This document shows, piece after piece, positions 1 through 8,057 of a stretch of DNA of 64,000 bases. Every line of letters begins with the position of its first letter. The stretch's first letter is position 1. The notes beneath the pieces were generated by a model, which searched no databases, had not been told where the DNA came from, and was given only the letters and a program-made list of their open reading frames with translations. The stretch spans positions 1 through 64,000 of the forward strand of contig CAMZGS010000013.1 of assembly GCA_947306475.1 (NCBI GenBank). Direction: 5' to 3'. A program made the position numbers and the translations under genes. The stretch comes from an uncultured Comamonas sp. GTDB lineage: Bacteria > Pseudomonadota > Gammaproteobacteria > Burkholderiales > Burkholderiaceae_C.

Positions 1-135
1 GGTTGTTGGACAGCACACCCTGGGGGTTCATGATGAAGTGCTGCTGCCGGGCGTCGTGGGTCGTGCCGGTGTTGCGGATCAGGAAGTCGTAGTGGCCGTA
101 AATCAGGGCAAGTGCCTGATTGATCTGGTGGCGCA
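1..135 (-). CDS. Phage protein, partial (C-terminus outside window)
   Basis: Minus-strand open frame MRHQINQALALIYGHYDFLIRNTGTTHDARQQHFIMNPQGVLSNN... runs off the left edge. Confidence 0.45.
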
Positions 136-537
136 TCAGAACCCCCCGCCAAGGAAGAATCCGAACCACTGCCCGTCGGCATTGGGCGAGAGGAACTCAA
201 ACAGGTCAATGTGCCCCTGCGTGTAAGAAAGCACAGGCGGCACGCCGTAGGGCCAGCGCACGTTGCTGGGCCACGTCACCTTGTTGGCCCCCGTGCCCTG
301 CACCAAGGCCAGCCTGAAAGATTGGCAAGGCGCCTGAACGGCCAGCGTGCAAGCAGGTGCCGTCAGCGTCAGCACGACGATACTGGGGCTAGTCACCTCG
401 ACAACATAGTCCCAACTGGCGGCCTCGATGACGGTGAACAGCACTGCATCTTGCTTACCCGTCCGAAGTCCCTTGATGTCCGCACCGATTTCCTGCGCCA
501 GGGCGGCGATGCTGGCCGATAGGCTCTCGCCCTCCAT
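136..537 (-). CDS. Phage tail/fibre-associated protein
   Basis: 133 aa; N-terminus resembles that of the neighbouring tail-fibre-like ORF. Confidence 0.6.
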   Translation of the reverse strand: MEGESLSASIAALAQEIGADIKGLRTGKQDAVLFTVIEAASWDYVVEVTSPSIVVLTLTAPACTLAVQAPCQSFRLALVQGTGANKVTWPSNVRWPYGVPPVLSYTQGHIDLFEFLSPNADGQWFGFFLGGGF

Positions 538-539
538 GC

Positions 540-1073
540 TTACTCCTTCGCCGTGTTGTAGTCGGCCACGAAATCACGGTCGTAAGCCCCCAGCCCCGCA
601 ATCAGTCCAGACACTTCTGCTGCCGCAGCTGCGCCGATGTTTTCGCGCGCCTGGGTCTGCTGCTGGGTGGTCAGCACCTGGGCCGCGTCAAAGCGCACAC
701 GGTTGGCGATTTCACCCGCGATTGTGGTGGCAAAAGACGGATCATTGCCCAGGGCTGCAGCCAGCTCGTTCAGGGTGTCCAGCGCGGCACCCGCACCATC
801 GACCAGCTCATCTTTGACGGCAGCCTTGGCCGCCTCGATGCTGTCCAGGATCTTGGCTGCGCTCCAGGTTACCCCGGTATTGCCAGCTCCTGCGTTGTCA
901 TCGATGGCAGCACCAGCACTGCCAATCAGCGTCAGCAGCTCGTTGATAGCGGCCACCAAGCTGGTCTTGGTGGTGGTGTTCAGCGCAGACAGACTGCCTT
1001 GTGCCGTAGTCAGGGCTTTTACGTCGGCACCCATGGCCTGGGCCAGCGCGACGATGCGGGTTTCGAGAGACAT
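540..1073 (-). CDS. Phage tail fibre-like protein
   Basis: 177 aa; Ala-rich fibre-like composition (LNELAAALGNDPSFATTIAGEIANRV). Confidence 0.65.
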   Translation of the reverse strand: MSLETRIVALAQAMGADVKALTTAQGSLSALNTTTKTSLVAAINELLTLIGSAGAAIDDNAGAGNTGVTWSAAKILDSIEAAKAAVKDELVDGAGAALDTLNELAAALGNDPSFATTIAGEIANRVRFDAAQVLTTQQQTQARENIGAAAAAEVSGLIAGLGAYDRDFVADYNTAKE

Positions 1074-1097
1074 GATTTTTCCTTTCTGGTGGGGTGG

Positions 1098-1445
1098 TCA
1101 GGCCTTGGCCAGGATGTAGTAAGCGAGGGGATCAACGCTGCCCAGACCCAGATTGGCTTGGGCTTGTACTTGAGTGGCAGGGTCTGTGGCCAGCTCTGAC
1201 AGAGCATTGCTGACCAGTAGCGCGCCTGCAGCGTCCCCGATGGGGCCGGGCGGGCCGGTTTCGCCGCGTGGGCCAGGTGGTCCTGGTGGGCCTTGCATCG
1301 CTTGCTCCACAACCACCTGCTCTGATGCCTGCTGATGCACCACCACAGGAGGGCCGCACTGTGGGAGCACCACCACACTGCCAGCGATGCCCTGCACAGT
1401 GGCTTGCACCGATGCCTGCAGCGGCACAACGACAACACCAGTCAT
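1098..1445 (-). CDS. Collagen-like (GXY) phage tail protein
   Basis: GPPGPPGPRGETGPPGPIGDA tract; 115 aa. Confidence 0.65.
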   Translation of the reverse strand: MTGVVVVPLQASVQATVQGIAGSVVVLPQCGPPVVVHQQASEQVVVEQAMQGPPGPPGPRGETGPPGPIGDAAGALLVSNALSELATDPATQVQAQANLGLGSVDPLAYYILAKA

Positions 1446-1894
1446 CGCGTCACCTCGGGCGAAAGCGTAAAGCGCACCTCGTACTCGCGGCGCACTGTGC
1501 CGTCTGGGTAGGTCACTTCAAGGTGGCCTATGGCGCGCGCCCACTGGCCAGGGCCATCGCCCCATGGCAGGGCCGCCGTCTGCTCTGCGCTCAGGTTTAG
1601 GGCCGTCCAGCCATCGCTACCCAGCTCAATAAGCCCTTGCTCGGGTGTTGGCGTGGTGGAGAACTCCAGCAGCACCTCGGGCGCCTGCACCTCGGCGCGC
1701 AGCTGCATGCGGGCCGTGCAGCCGGTGTAATCGACCGGCACAAAGTCCGCAGGCGCTGCGGCCTGCCCGGTGTCAGAGCGCACCAGCTGGCCACCCTGCA
1801 GCTTCACGGCATAGGGGTAAGCGCCACGGCGCCAGGCCGCGCGGTACGTGGCGCCCTGCTGGATGGTGGTGGAAATTTTGGCTGTATCACTCAT
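1442..1894 (-). CDS. Phage structural/hypothetical protein
   Basis: MSDTAKISTTIQQGATYRAAW...; overlaps the next gene by 4 nt; the longer ORF start at 2062 overlaps the terminase-like gene. Confidence 0.55.
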   Translation of the reverse strand: MSDTAKISTTIQQGATYRAAWRRGAYPYAVKLQGGQLVRSDTGQAAAPADFVPVDYTGCTARMQLRAEVQAPEVLLEFSTTPTPEQGLIELGSDGWTALNLSAEQTAALPWGDGPGQWARAIGHLEVTYPDGTVRREYEVRFTLSPEVTR

Positions 1895-1925
1895 GCCTGC
1901 AGTGTCCGCAGATGCAACGCTTGGA

Positions 1926-2624
1926 TCAAACCCTATACGGGGGACGCAATGCCTGGGCAAGTAGCAGCAGGTCTTTGGTGCTGAGCGCTTCGACGCCTTT
2001 TTTGTCGTCGTCCGCGCCCTTGGCGTCCATGCCGAAAGCCTGACGCTCCATGTCCACAGCAATGCGCAGCGTCTCTGCTAGCGTCTTCGCCGTCTTGGCG
2101 CGCTCGGGCAAGCTGATGATCTTTCGGTACAGGTCGTTGAGCTTGTCTTGGCCGTTCTCGTCTGGATTGCGTAGCATGTCGCCCAAGTCGGCCAGCAGAG
2201 CTGCATTCTCTGGACCTACCTGCGCTTCCAGCTCCTGCATCAGGCTTTCCACGATGGCTTGCTTACGCTGGATCAGCTTCCTCTGCGCCAGCTGAACATC
2301 TGCAATCGCCCTGGCATTTGCATCCACAAGTACGCGCTCGGAAACAGAGGATTCCTTGCGTACCAAGTTGCGTACCGCCTCATTGCGTACCAGCTGATCT
2401 GCCTTTTCCTGGATGCGCTCGGACAGATCGCGTGTCCAGTCATCACGCTTTGCGCGCTTGCGTACGGCGCCTTCAGTGATGCCGTTCTCACCGGCAATCT
2501 GCCGCAGCGTCTTGATGCCCGCCCGATAGTCCAGCTCAATGCGCTCCCAGTCCACCGCCTTGGTGCCGGGAGCCTTGCCCCCTGGGGCCGGGGGCGATGG
2601 AGGGGTTTGTGGTTTCTGAGTCAT
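1926..2624 (-). CDS. Terminase small subunit-like protein
   Basis: N-terminal HTH (IELDYRAGIKTLRQIAGENGITEGAVRKRAKRDDWTRDL) typical of TerS families. Confidence 0.7.
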   Translation of the reverse strand: MTQKPQTPPSPPAPGGKAPGTKAVDWERIELDYRAGIKTLRQIAGENGITEGAVRKRAKRDDWTRDLSERIQEKADQLVRNEAVRNLVRKESSVSERVLVDANARAIADVQLAQRKLIQRKQAIVESLMQELEAQVGPENAALLADLGDMLRNPDENGQDKLNDLYRKIISLPERAKTAKTLAETLRIAVDMERQAFGMDAKGADDDKKGVEALSTKDLLLLAQALRPPYRV

Positions 2625-2712
2625 TGCCCCGGAGTGTTCCGGGGATACTTTCTAGGCGCTAACCCCAGGCGGGTGACGCGCCCCACCCTCAAGCCCTATG
2701 CTGGGGGCGCAT

Positions 2713-2733
2713 AAAAAAACCGCCCGAGGGCGG
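2713..2733 (-). terminator. Intrinsic terminator (minus strand)
   Basis: aaaaaaaccgcccgagggcggt reads as GC hairpin plus T-run on the minus strand. Confidence 0.75.
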
Positions 2734-2760
2734 TGTTGTTGGTTGGTGAAGGGGCTCAGG

Positions 2761-3018
2761 TCACCACTCAGGTAAGCCCAGTCTTTCCCCTTCGGCATCC
2801 CATTTTGCTTGCAGCGCAAGCTGTTCAGGTGTGAAGTCTTTGCTTCCGCGCCCGATGCCACGCTGGCCCAGGCGGAATGCGGGCTCATCTCCGGCCCACG
2901 TAGGGACTATATCTGCGGGGCCATATGCGCGGCCCTCGTACACAAGGACCGGCTGGCCGTAGGACGAAGCGCTGTGCTCATCCGTGAGGATGCCGTCATA
3001 AAGTTCAATGGTTGCCAT
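2761..3018 (-). CDS. Hypothetical phage protein
   Basis: MATIELYDGILTDEHSASSYGQPVLVYEG...; preceded by a promoter-like sequence. Confidence 0.55.
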   Translation of the reverse strand: MATIELYDGILTDEHSASSYGQPVLVYEGRAYGPADIVPTWAGDEPAFRLGQRGIGRGSKDFTPEQLALQAKWDAEGERLGLPEW

Positions 3019-3075
3019 GATTCTCTCCTGCCTGAATCCCCGGTTCCGCCGGGTCGGTGTGCTGTACATGGGCTC

Positions 3076-3105
3076 TATTATGTAGCCACAAAATAAGCAG
3101 CGCAA
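3076..3105 (-). promoter_or_regulatory. Promoter (TTGCGC-N17-CATAAT) with embedded 20-bp operator-like palindrome (site 1)
   Basis: TATTATGTAG|CCACAAAATA at 3076-3095; -35 at 3100-3105, -10 at 3077-3082 (minus strand). Confidence 0.6.
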
Positions 3106-3150
3106 CAGATTCCAGACCTACTTGCACGGTTATTTCGTGCGCAGCTCGAA

Positions 3151-3342
3151 CTAAAGCCGCTGATCTATCTGCTCACGCAGCCACGCCGATGCGTTTGGCA
3201 GCTTCTTGAGCTTTTCGTATTGCGCAGCAGTTACGCGCACTTTCACAATGAAGGTTTCTGGCGCCAGTGGCTTGCGGCCAGCCCCTGGCGCGCGCTTGCG
3301 CCGCTCTTGTGGCGCTGGTTTGGGTGGTGTTGCTTGAGTCAT
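3151..3342 (-). CDS. Small ribbon-helix-helix-type regulator (predicted)
   Basis: 63 aa; AGRKPLAPETFIVKVRVTAAQYEKLKKLPNASAWLREQIDQRL resembles RHH folds. Confidence 0.6.
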   Translation of the reverse strand: MTQATPPKPAPQERRKRAPGAGRKPLAPETFIVKVRVTAAQYEKLKKLPNASAWLREQIDQRL

Positions 3343-3356
3343 GCAGACATTGTATT

Positions 3357-3376
3357 TATTTCAGGCCCACAAAATA
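3357..3376. promoter_or_regulatory. Operator-like palindrome (site 3), just upstream of the RHH gene
   Basis: TATTTCAGGC|CCACAAAATA. Confidence 0.5.
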
Positions 3377-3410
3377 ACCAAGTAAAAAGTACGGGTTCTC
3401 TAAAAAATGC

Positions 3411-3440
3411 TTGCGTTGTTTATTTCAGGGCCACACAATA
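3411..3440 (+). promoter_or_regulatory. Promoter (TTGCGT-N17-CACAAT) with operator-like site 2
   Basis: -35 3411-3416, -10 3434-3439, TATTTCAGGG|CCACACAATA 3421-3440; near-copy of the site 1 promoter. Confidence 0.6.
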
Positions 3441-3474
3441 GAGCCATCAACAACCAACCACCAAGGAGAGCACC

Positions 3475-4425
3475 ATGACCACAGCACAACAATTCCAAAC
3501 CACCATCATCGAATCCGATTTCGATGGCATCGCGCCCGTGTATCAGCACTACGCTGGCCAACACCAGCCCCAACTAGCCTACATCCGTATGGATGAGGAT
3601 GGCCAAATCGACACTTGGGTAAACGGTGAAATCGGCAACGCTGTGCCAGCTTCGGTCTGGCATAACCGCACGCTGACTTGGCGCGTGCCCGCCGACGCTC
3701 GGGGCGAAGCCCTGCTGGCCTTTGTCAAAGACCACCAGCGACTGTTTGAGCGCGTTTGGCAGGGCCACAAAGTAGAGTGGAATGGAAACAACTGGGTTGG
3801 AAAGCTGACCGAAGACGCAAAAGCCGCTTACGAAGAAATCGAGGCGGCATGCAGCGACATCGAGACGATTGATGTGATCTGCATGCAAGACTGGTTGCGC
3901 GCTGGTCGCAACAACCACTTCACGGACTTCTGGGACGGCGAGTACACGCTGGACGAAGCGGCCAGCAAAGCCGAAGACGATGCACGCGAAGCCCTGAGCG
4001 AGGGTGTGTGGGTGAAAGACCCCCAGTCCGCACGAAGCGAGCTGCTGGAGTGGGCTGCAGACGAGTTCCGCAACCACCCGGAGCGCCTTTCTGCCCGCCA
4101 TTTCGAGGCGCTTATCGACGAGTGTGAAATCAGCTTCGAGGAGGCTGTAGAGGTAATCAACGACGAAGAGTTGGACATCTCTCTGCGCAGAGAGATAAAT
4201 GATGCTGGCGCGCAGGAAATCTTGGCGTTCCTGCAGGCCAGCCACAAGCGCGGCGCCGCGCTGGGCGATAAAGAGCTGGCGGCCTGGGTTGCTGACGCCG
4301 ACTTTCAGCTAGCGGAGGGGAACACCCCCTCTATTGAGGTGAGGGCTGCAGATAGTGTGCATGGGCACGCATGCACATACACAGTGAGCGATGCAGGCGT
4401 GTCCGTGCGCGCCACACAACTCTAA
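3475..4425 (+). CDS. Hypothetical accessory phage protein (316 aa)
   Basis: Long ORF with SD (caaggagagcaccATG); no family recognised. Confidence 0.7.
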   Translation: MTTAQQFQTTIIESDFDGIAPVYQHYAGQHQPQLAYIRMDEDGQIDTWVNGEIGNAVPASVWHNRTLTWRVPADARGEALLAFVKDHQRLFERVWQGHKVEWNGNNWVGKLTEDAKAAYEEIEAACSDIETIDVICMQDWLRAGRNNHFTDFWDGEYTLDEAASKAEDDAREALSEGVWVKDPQSARSELLEWAADEFRNHPERLSARHFEALIDECEISFEEAVEVINDEELDISLRREINDAGAQEILAFLQASHKRGAALGDKELAAWVADADFQLAEGNTPSIEVRAADSVHGHACTYTVSDAGVSVRATQL

Positions 4426-4484
4426 CCACCCATCGTCACACCGCGCCCCACGGGGCGCACACAAACCAGAAAAAGGAACAAACC

Positions 4485-4880
4485 ATGAGCGCAATCACTG
4501 AGCTTTACGCCCCCGCGGGCCGTCATTTCGCCCGACTGGAGCTGGCAGACCGCCAGCGTTATGAGGCGTGGCTGCTGGAATGCGGCGCACAGAAGGTGGC
4601 CGAAGAAGTGGCGGCAGAGCGCGGCCACGAGGGGCTGGCAGCAGAGTACTTTGAGGCCGGATTCAATGGCTGCAACGCCGCGGTCGTGAACCCTCGCAAG
4701 GATGGCCTGGAGCCGGTGTTCCGCGAGGGCCGCCGCGCTAAAGCCGAGAAAGGCATGGCCCAGCGGATCCGCGCTGCTGCGGCTGAACTGCGAGCCCAAG
4801 AGGGCTACAGCCTGGACGACTGGCTGGAGATTGCATATCCTTGCAGCCCAGTGCCATGGCGCTCTGCATTCGGTGGGTGA
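4485..4880 (+). CDS. Hypothetical phage protein
   Basis: MSAITELYAPAGRHFARLELADRQRYEAW...; upstream aaaaaggaac SD. Confidence 0.6.
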   Translation: MSAITELYAPAGRHFARLELADRQRYEAWLLECGAQKVAEEVAAERGHEGLAAEYFEAGFNGCNAAVVNPRKDGLEPVFREGRRAKAEKGMAQRIRAAAAELRAQEGYSLDDWLEIAYPCSPVPWRSAFGG

Positions 4881-4931
4881 GATTTTTCTGCCGCACAGGC
4901 AGCGTAAAAACAAACACAGGAGAGCACCATC

Positions 4932-5258
4932 ATGAGCGAAATCACCGCATGCAGCGTCAGCAACCCCCAACAAGAAAGCCCAGGGATATGGGCAGTGACA
5001 GTAAGTGTGGACGGAGTGCCGCACAAGCTGCGCTTCGACGTAAAGGAGTCGGTAGTTCAGGGTTTTTATGAAAACCCTGAACTACAGGCACTGCTCCCGA
5101 AAGAAAAGGGCGCGATGTTCAACTTCCAATCGATTGTTGGACGGGCGTATCGCGTCCTGCAGGATCACATAGCACCAGCGGGAGCGCCTGCCTATTCATT
5201 TAGCTATCGGCTGGCAACGGGAATTATCCGCAGGCAAGTTGAAGAATCAGCCGCCTAG
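4932..5258 (+). CDS. Hypothetical phage protein containing an internal perfect hairpin
   Basis: 108 aa ORF, SD aggagagcaccatc. Confidence 0.6.
   Translation: MSEITACSVSNPQQESPGIWAVTVSVDGVPHKLRFDVKESVVQGFYENPELQALLPKEKGAMFNFQSIVGRAYRVLQDHIAPAGAPAYSFSYRLATGIIRRQVEESAA
5052..5085. repeat. Perfect 15-bp inverted repeat, 4-nt loop, inside a coding sequence
   Basis: GTAGTTCAGGGTTTT-TATG-AAAACCCTGAACTAC. Confidence 0.95.
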
Positions 5259-5275
5259 CACCACCGCGCCACAAC

Positions 5276-5300
5276 ACCGCCCTCGGGCGGTTTTTTTTGG
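5276..5300 (+). terminator. Intrinsic terminator
   Basis: ccgccctcgggcggtttttttt. Confidence 0.85.
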
Positions 5301-5319
5301 CCCCGGCGCGTGACCTTGC

Positions 5320-5850
5320 TTACAACAATGCCCCCTGCACAGACGCCTCGGCCACCTTCAGCTTCAATTGCTGATTCTCAGCCTCCAACTCTGCCAGCCG
5401 CTGGCTCAGCTCCCGCTTGGCTGCTTTCAGCTCCAGCATCAGATCCTGCGACACCAGGCCAAACTGGTACTTCAGCTCCAGCATGGCCACCAGGGAATAG
5501 CTACCGCTCAGCCGCTCGGCAATCTTGCGTGCCACACGCGGGTCTTCCACCACCAGCTTGCCGCAGTTTTCCACTTCGATGACCAAGGAGCCATCATCCA
5601 AGTCAGAAAAGTGTACGGTCTGCATCTTGCCCACGCCCTTTACCAGCTCATACACGCCTGGGCGCACACGGCGTAGCGTGCCCTCCTCGTCCACCATGCG
5701 GCTGACGTGATCGTCAATGATGTGGTACGACAGGCCCGTGGTCGCCTGTAAATTCTCTCGTGTGATGAGATGCTCCAAGCTGGTCAGCTCCTGAATGGCA
5801 TCCAGGACGCGCTGGCGGCTTGTGCGGTTGTCTTTTGTCTGCGTCGTCAT
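5320..5850 (-). CDS. HTH-containing phage protein with C-terminal coiled coil
   Basis: MTTQTKDNRTSRQRVLDAIQELTSLEHLITRENLQATTG...; start chosen at internal Met. Confidence 0.6.
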   Translation of the reverse strand: MTTQTKDNRTSRQRVLDAIQELTSLEHLITRENLQATTGLSYHIIDDHVSRMVDEEGTLRRVRPGVYELVKGVGKMQTVHFSDLDDGSLVIEVENCGKLVVEDPRVARKIAERLSGSYSLVAMLELKYQFGLVSQDLMLELKAAKRELSQRLAELEAENQQLKLKVAEASVQGALL

Positions 5851-5930
5851 GTGATGTGCATCTCCGGTAAACTGCTGCTTGTCCAGAGCACAGCTCGGCG
5901 GGAGGCTCACTTTTGTGGGCCTTTTGCTTT

Positions 5931-6191
5931 TCAGTGGGCAGAAAGGCGCTTGAGGGTCACGTTCAGCGCATCGATTTCGTCCATCTTCTTGATCCGCCAC
6001 ATGGCACGGCCACCGTGCCAGCCGTTGTGGTCACCACGGTGGCAGCTCTCGCACAAGGCCACGCAGGTGTACTGCAACCCCTGCTTGACGTGATGTGCCT
6101 CACTGGGGCCGGGCGCATCGCACACGCTGCACGGCAAAGCCTTGACCTTGGCCAAGTGCTCGCGCTCTTTAGCGCTCAGTCTGTTCAGCAC
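5931..6191 (-). CDS. HNH/Ref-like nuclease-associated phage protein
   Basis: CSVC...EAHHVKQGLQYTCVALCESCHRGDHNGWHG Cys/His pattern. Confidence 0.65.
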   Translation of the reverse strand: MLNRLSAKEREHLAKVKALPCSVCDAPGPSEAHHVKQGLQYTCVALCESCHRGDHNGWHGGRAMWRIKKMDEIDALNVTLKRLSAH

Positions 6192-6526
6192 GGCGTCACC
6201 TCCACCAGCACCAGCCCAGCAGGCGCATCGCCTCGCTGAATACTCAAGCTCCAGTGCTTGTCGTCCACGCCCATCACGTCGGCCAGCCCGTCAAGCCCTG
6301 CTTTCATGCGCGCCAGGGCGTTGTCCAGGTCGTAGGCGCGGCGCGTCGGCGCAAAGAACGTCAGCGACAGGTGCAGCTTTTCGGCATCGATGCGCGTCAA
6401 CCCTTGAGATCGCGCCGACACCGCGCAGGCGTGTCGGTAGGCCTTCTTGGCTTTGGCCAGCTTGGCCCAGTGGATGCGCGCGTTGGGCGACAGCTCTTTC
6501 GGCGGCCATGGCAACTCAATCTGCAT
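6185..6526 (-). CDS. rusA: RusA-like Holliday junction endodeoxyribonuclease
   Basis: MQIELPWPPKELSPNARIHWAKLAKAKKAYRHAC... RusA N-terminal signature. Confidence 0.8.
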   Translation of the reverse strand: MQIELPWPPKELSPNARIHWAKLAKAKKAYRHACAVSARSQGLTRIDAEKLHLSLTFFAPTRRAYDLDNALARMKAGLDGLADVMGVDDKHWSLSIQRGDAPAGLVLVEVTPC

Positions 6527-6960
6527 CAGCGCCCCTCCTCCCATAGGTCATAAAAAACAACCCCCAGCTCAGAGGCAGCGTAGGCCTCCACCTGGGTGCA
6601 AAAGTCGGAAAACTCGGCGGTGGTCAGCCCCGTACTGCTTTTGCCAATAACAGAGCCGTCCGGCAGCTCTTCCACGCCGATGAACATGCGCTTGAAAAGC
6701 TCGTGCCACGTCTCAGCGCTGTACTGCTTGCCATTGACCACTGCTTGCTGCGCCACCTGGGCCAACACGCCATTGCCCCAGTAGCGTCGGTTCTGGGCAT
6801 TGGTGCGCTTGCGGCGCTTGACCTCCAGCACCCAACGGCCACCGCCCTGCAGCGCCTTGGCCAAAAACGGGAAAAGCTGCCCTTTGATGGCCACCCAGGC
6901 CTGCTGACGGTTGAAGAGCTCAATTTCCAGACGCATCTGTCTCCTCCTCTTGCGTGCCAC
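6526..6960 (-). CDS. ninB: NinB-like recombination protein
   Basis: RRKRTNAQNRRYWG...LAQVAQQAVVNGKQYSAETWHELFKRMF typical of NinB. Confidence 0.75.
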   Translation of the reverse strand: MARKRRRQMRLEIELFNRQQAWVAIKGQLFPFLAKALQGGGRWVLEVKRRKRTNAQNRRYWGNGVLAQVAQQAVVNGKQYSAETWHELFKRMFIGVEELPDGSVIGKSSTGLTTAEFSDFCTQVEAYAASELGVVFYDLWEEGR

Positions 6961-7044
6961 AGCGCCACACCAGCGCCATAAGCCCGACGAACACGGTCAA
7001 TGCGGCGCCACCGATGGCACCCAGGGCAACCAGCTGCCAGCCCG

Positions 7045-7260
7045 TCACTTTTCGCTCCTTTTTTCAAACCACTCCACGCGCTTTTGCACATCAGCCGCGG
7101 GCAGCGCGGAAAAGCGCAGGCAGATGCGCGGAAACGTGCCGCTGTGTGTCGTGCTCGGGTTCTTGCCCTGCCCGCAGGCGCCAAAGCCGTACCGGGCCAT
7201 GGCCGGGGCTTCGCGCAGATTCCAGTGGGCGCAGTGGATGCAGGTGATTTCTTTGTTCAT
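7045..7260 (-). CDS. Small Cys-containing phage protein
   Basis: MNKEITCIHCAHWNLREAPAMARYGFGACGQGKN... Confidence 0.55.
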   Translation of the reverse strand: MNKEITCIHCAHWNLREAPAMARYGFGACGQGKNPSTTHSGTFPRICLRFSALPAADVQKRVEWFEKRSEK

Positions 7261-8057
7261 GCGGCCACCTTCTTGCGATAGCTCTCCCAAGTGAACGGAA
7301 TCACCTTCCCACCGTCTTCGCGCAGGCGGTCCATCACGCGCTCGCCCAGGAACTCGGTCACCTCCTCCTTGGTCAAGTTGGACAAAAACAGCGTGGGCTT
7401 GCGGCGCTCGTAACGCTCATTCAGGACATCGAACATCGTGTTGCGCTCAAAATCCGAGCCAAACTGCACGCCCACCTCGTCGAGGATCAGCAGGTCTGGG
7501 GCCACAAGCGCCGCAATGGCCTGGGACTCGCTCGTCTCCGAGCCTTTGACCCAGGTGTCCTTGATCGAGCGCATGGCCCGCATCACCGTGATGAACAGCA
7601 CCGTGGCATCGTTGTGCTGCATGACGTGTTTTGCGATGCCGCACGCCAGGTGGGTCTTGCCGGTGCCAGGACGGCCCAAGAAAACGGCGCTCAGCCCTGT
7701 GCGGCGCACCTTGTCGAAGTTGGTCGCATAGTCCTTGGCAAACTGCAAGGCCGTCTCTTGGGCGCTGCTCTGGGCAACAAAGCTGTCAAGCGACCGATCC
7801 AAAAAGCGCTCAGGGATACCGGCTCTGCCCAGCGTGCGGGCGATGCTCGCCTCCTTGGCGCGGCGTGCAGCCTCGCGGCGCTGCTCTTCCTCCTGGCGCG
7901 CCACCTCCTTGGCGCACTCCGGACAGCCACTCCAGCGTTTGCCGATGAGGTGGCGTGCTTGGTACTCGCCGTGCTTGTCGCAGGTGCGCGTCTCGTAAGT
8001 CGGCGCCTGGGACAGCTTGGTCCACAGCGGATGGTTGAGGGTGCCAATTGCCTGCAT
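7257..8057 (-). CDS. DnaC-like ATPase / helicase loader
   Basis: Zn-ribbon-like N-terminus plus Walker A GRPGTGKTHLACGIA and LLILDEVG. Confidence 0.8.
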   Translation of the reverse strand: MQAIGTLNHPLWTKLSQAPTYETRTCDKHGEYQARHLIGKRWSGCPECAKEVARQEEEQRREAARRAKEASIARTLGRAGIPERFLDRSLDSFVAQSSAQETALQFAKDYATNFDKVRRTGLSAVFLGRPGTGKTHLACGIAKHVMQHNDATVLFITVMRAMRSIKDTWVKGSETSESQAIAALVAPDLLILDEVGVQFGSDFERNTMFDVLNERYERRKPTLFLSNLTKEEVTEFLGERVMDRLREDGGKVIPFTWESYRKKVAA

